7,881 nt of DNA from an uncultured bacterium (GTDB lineage Bacteria > Gemmatimonadota > Gemmatimonadetes > Palauibacterales > KS3-K002). The DNA lies in contig CANPVY010000059.1 in the NCBI GenBank assembly GCA_947581845.1, positions 1-7,881 on the forward strand, given 5' to 3'. Shown here one piece after another: positions 6,643 to 7,881 of the stretch (the first letter of the stretch is position 1; each line of letters begins with the position of its first letter). The notes below the pieces were generated by a model. That model was not told where the DNA came from and searched no databases. It saw nothing but the letters and a program-made list of their open reading frames with translations. The translations under genes were made by a program, and so were the position numbers.

Positions 6643-7881
6643 ATGGCAGCGACGGCGTTCGAGGAAAAGGTCCTACCGCGGTATCTCGAGGACGAGATGC
6701 GGGAGTCGTTCATCGACTATTCGATGAGCGTGATCGTGCAGCGCGCCCTCCCGGATGTGCGCGACGGCCTCAAGCCCGTGCACCGGCGGGTGCTCTATGC
6801 GATGCACGAGCTGGGGCTGGCGCCCAATCGGCCGCACAAGAAGAGCGCGACGGTAGTGGGTGAGGTTCTGGGCAAGTATCACCCGCACGGTGACATGGCG
6901 GTGTACGATGCGCTGGTCCGCATGGTGCAGGATTTTTCGTTGCGCTACCCCGTGATCAGCGGCCAGGGGAACTTCGGCTCCGTCGATGGCGACAGCGCGG
7001 CGGCGTACCGGTATACCGAGGTGCGGCTCGGGCCGGTGGCGGTGGAGATGCTGGCCGATATCGAGAGGGACACGGTCCGCTTCGCGCCCAACTTCGATGA
7101 TCGCCTGCAGGAGCCGACGGTCCTGCCCTGCAAGTTTCCCAATCTGCTGGTCAATGGCTCCTCGGGCATCGCCGTGGGGATGGCGACGAACATACCGCCG
7201 CACAACCTGCGTGAGGTGGTCGACGCGGCCAAGCACCTGATCGATCACCCGAAGGCCAGTCCGGCCCAGCTCATGAAGTACGTGAAGGGCCCAGACTTTC
7301 CGACCGGCGCGATCGTGCAGGGGCGCAGGGGTATCGAGGAGGCATACAAGACCGGGCGTGGCCGCATCATCATCCGGGCGCGCGCCGAGATCGAGGAGCG
7401 CAAGGGCGGCGAGCGAATCGTCATCAGCGAGATCCCCTTCATGGTCAACAAGACGCGCCTGATCGAGCAGATCGCCGAGCTGGCGCGCGAGCGCAGGGTA
7501 GAGGGGATCACCGATCTGCGGGACGAGAGCGACCGTGAAGGCATGCGCATCGTGGTCGAACTGAGGCGCGATGCGAATGCACAGATCGTCCTGAACCGCC
7601 TGTACAAGCACACGCAGATGCAGTCCACCTTCGGCGCGATCATGCTGGCGCTGGTGGACGGCGTGCCGAAGATCATGAACCTCGCGGAGATGATCCGGCA
7701 TTTCGTGGATCACCGCCACGAGGTCGTCGTGCGGCGCAGCAAGTATGATCTGAGTGTTGCGGAGGAGCGTGAGCACATTCTGTTGGGCCTCAAGAAGGCC
7801 GTCGACCACATTGACGCGGTCATCGAGATCATCAAGCAAGCCAAGGATCCGGAGCAGGCGAGCCAGCGACTGCGGAAGCGC
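6643..7881 (+). CDS. gyrA: DNA gyrase subunit A, N-terminal half, 3' truncated by the window
   Basis: GyrA is the DNA breakage-reunion subunit of gyrase, which works with GyrB (A2B2) to add negative supercoils using ATP. The window holds 413 codons of an expected 800 or more, with no stop before the right edge. The start matches the family: '[20 protein letters not shown]' at residues 22-41, then '[17 protein letters not shown]', the winged-helix segment with 'GKYHPHGD' (77-84), '[15 protein letters not shown]' (107-121), and the catalytic Tyr 124 in RYTE, with Arg 123 before it. The tower region follows, with '[13 protein letters not shown]' and '[20 protein letters not shown]'. The [11 protein letters not shown] motif indicates GyrA rather than ParC, which usually reads GQGNWG.P. 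The residue aligned to E. coli Ser83 is Met 85, while the Asp87 equivalent, Asp 89, is kept. The C-terminal DNA-wrapping domain lies outside the window. Confidence 0.97.
   Translation, partial: MAATAFEEKVLPRYLEDEMRESFIDYSMSVIVQRALPDVRDGLKPVHRRVLYAMHELGLAPNRPHKKSATVVGEVLGKYHPHGDMAVYDALVRMVQDFSLRYPVISGQGNFGSVDGDSAAAYRYTEVRLGPVAVEMLADIERDTVRFAPNFDDRLQEPTVLPCKFPNLLVNGSSGIAVGMATNIPPHNLREVVDAAKHLIDHPKASPAQLMKYVKGPDFPTGAIVQGRRGIEEAYKTGRGRIIIRARAEIEERKGGERIVISEIPFMVNKTRLIEQIAELARERRVEGITDLRDESDREGMRIVVELRRDANAQIVLNRLYKHTQMQSTFGAIMLALVDGVPKIMNLAEMIRHFVDHRHEVVVRRSKYDLSVAEEREHILLGLKKAVDHIDAVIEIIKQAKDPEQASQRLRKR

Noticed and set aside
6673..7839. A 388-codon open frame on the - strand, antisense to gyrA
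   Set aside because: gyrA is unmistakable on the + strand. The antisense frame is His/Asp-rich with no recognisable family and no convincing start signal.
1..7881. A novel defence, mobile or biosynthetic system
   Set aside because: All substantial genes belong to common chromosomal families. No repeats, integrase, transposase, toxin-like or phage genes are visible.

Overview
This 7.9 kb, GC-rich, gene-dense window looks like ordinary chromosomal DNA from a Gram-negative bacterium. It holds the 3' end of a probable Kdo transferase (waaA-like) gene, an MsbA/YheH-type half ABC exporter, uvrA, a family 2 glycosyltransferase, a small lipoprotein gene and the first half of gyrA. The Kdo-transferase-like tail and the lipoprotein with a Gly at +2 point to a cell with an outer membrane. 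The styles of the UvrA, GyrA and ABC proteins suggest a phylum such as Gemmatimonadota or Acidobacteriota. That placement is inference from remembered protein style, not from a search.

Layout. Bases 1-154 (+) hold the last 50 codons of a glycosyltransferase-like gene. It meets the ABC exporter gene (155-1984, -) tail to tail with no base between the two stop codons, which form the palindrome TGATCA. A gap of about 100 bp separates the exporter from the divergently transcribed uvrA (2086-4917, +). After uvrA come a 115 bp spacer with a possible 14-codon leader ORF, a GT2 glycosyltransferase fused to a C-terminal nucleotide-binding-like domain (5033-6043, +), a 98 bp spacer, a 123-residue lipoprotein (6142-6513, +), a 129 bp spacer, and gyrA (6643 to the window end, +). 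No spacer exceeds 130 bp. I saw no rRNA, tRNA, insertion sequence, CRISPR array or prophage gene.

How the genes relate. Two themes are interleaved: envelope and glycan biology (waaA-like fragment, exporter, GT2, lipoprotein) and DNA maintenance (UvrA for nucleotide excision repair, GyrA for supercoiling). The four + strand genes from uvrA to gyrA could be read together, but the spacers of 98-129 bp are long enough for separate promoters. No single pathway ties them together.

I did not find convincing evidence of a new multi-gene system. The points most worth a second look are the Met at the main quinolone-contact position of GyrA, the glycosyltransferase-Rossmann fusion, the GTGA-overlapping leader ORF before it, the variant central segment of UvrA, and a dyad overlapping the uvrA ribosome-binding site.
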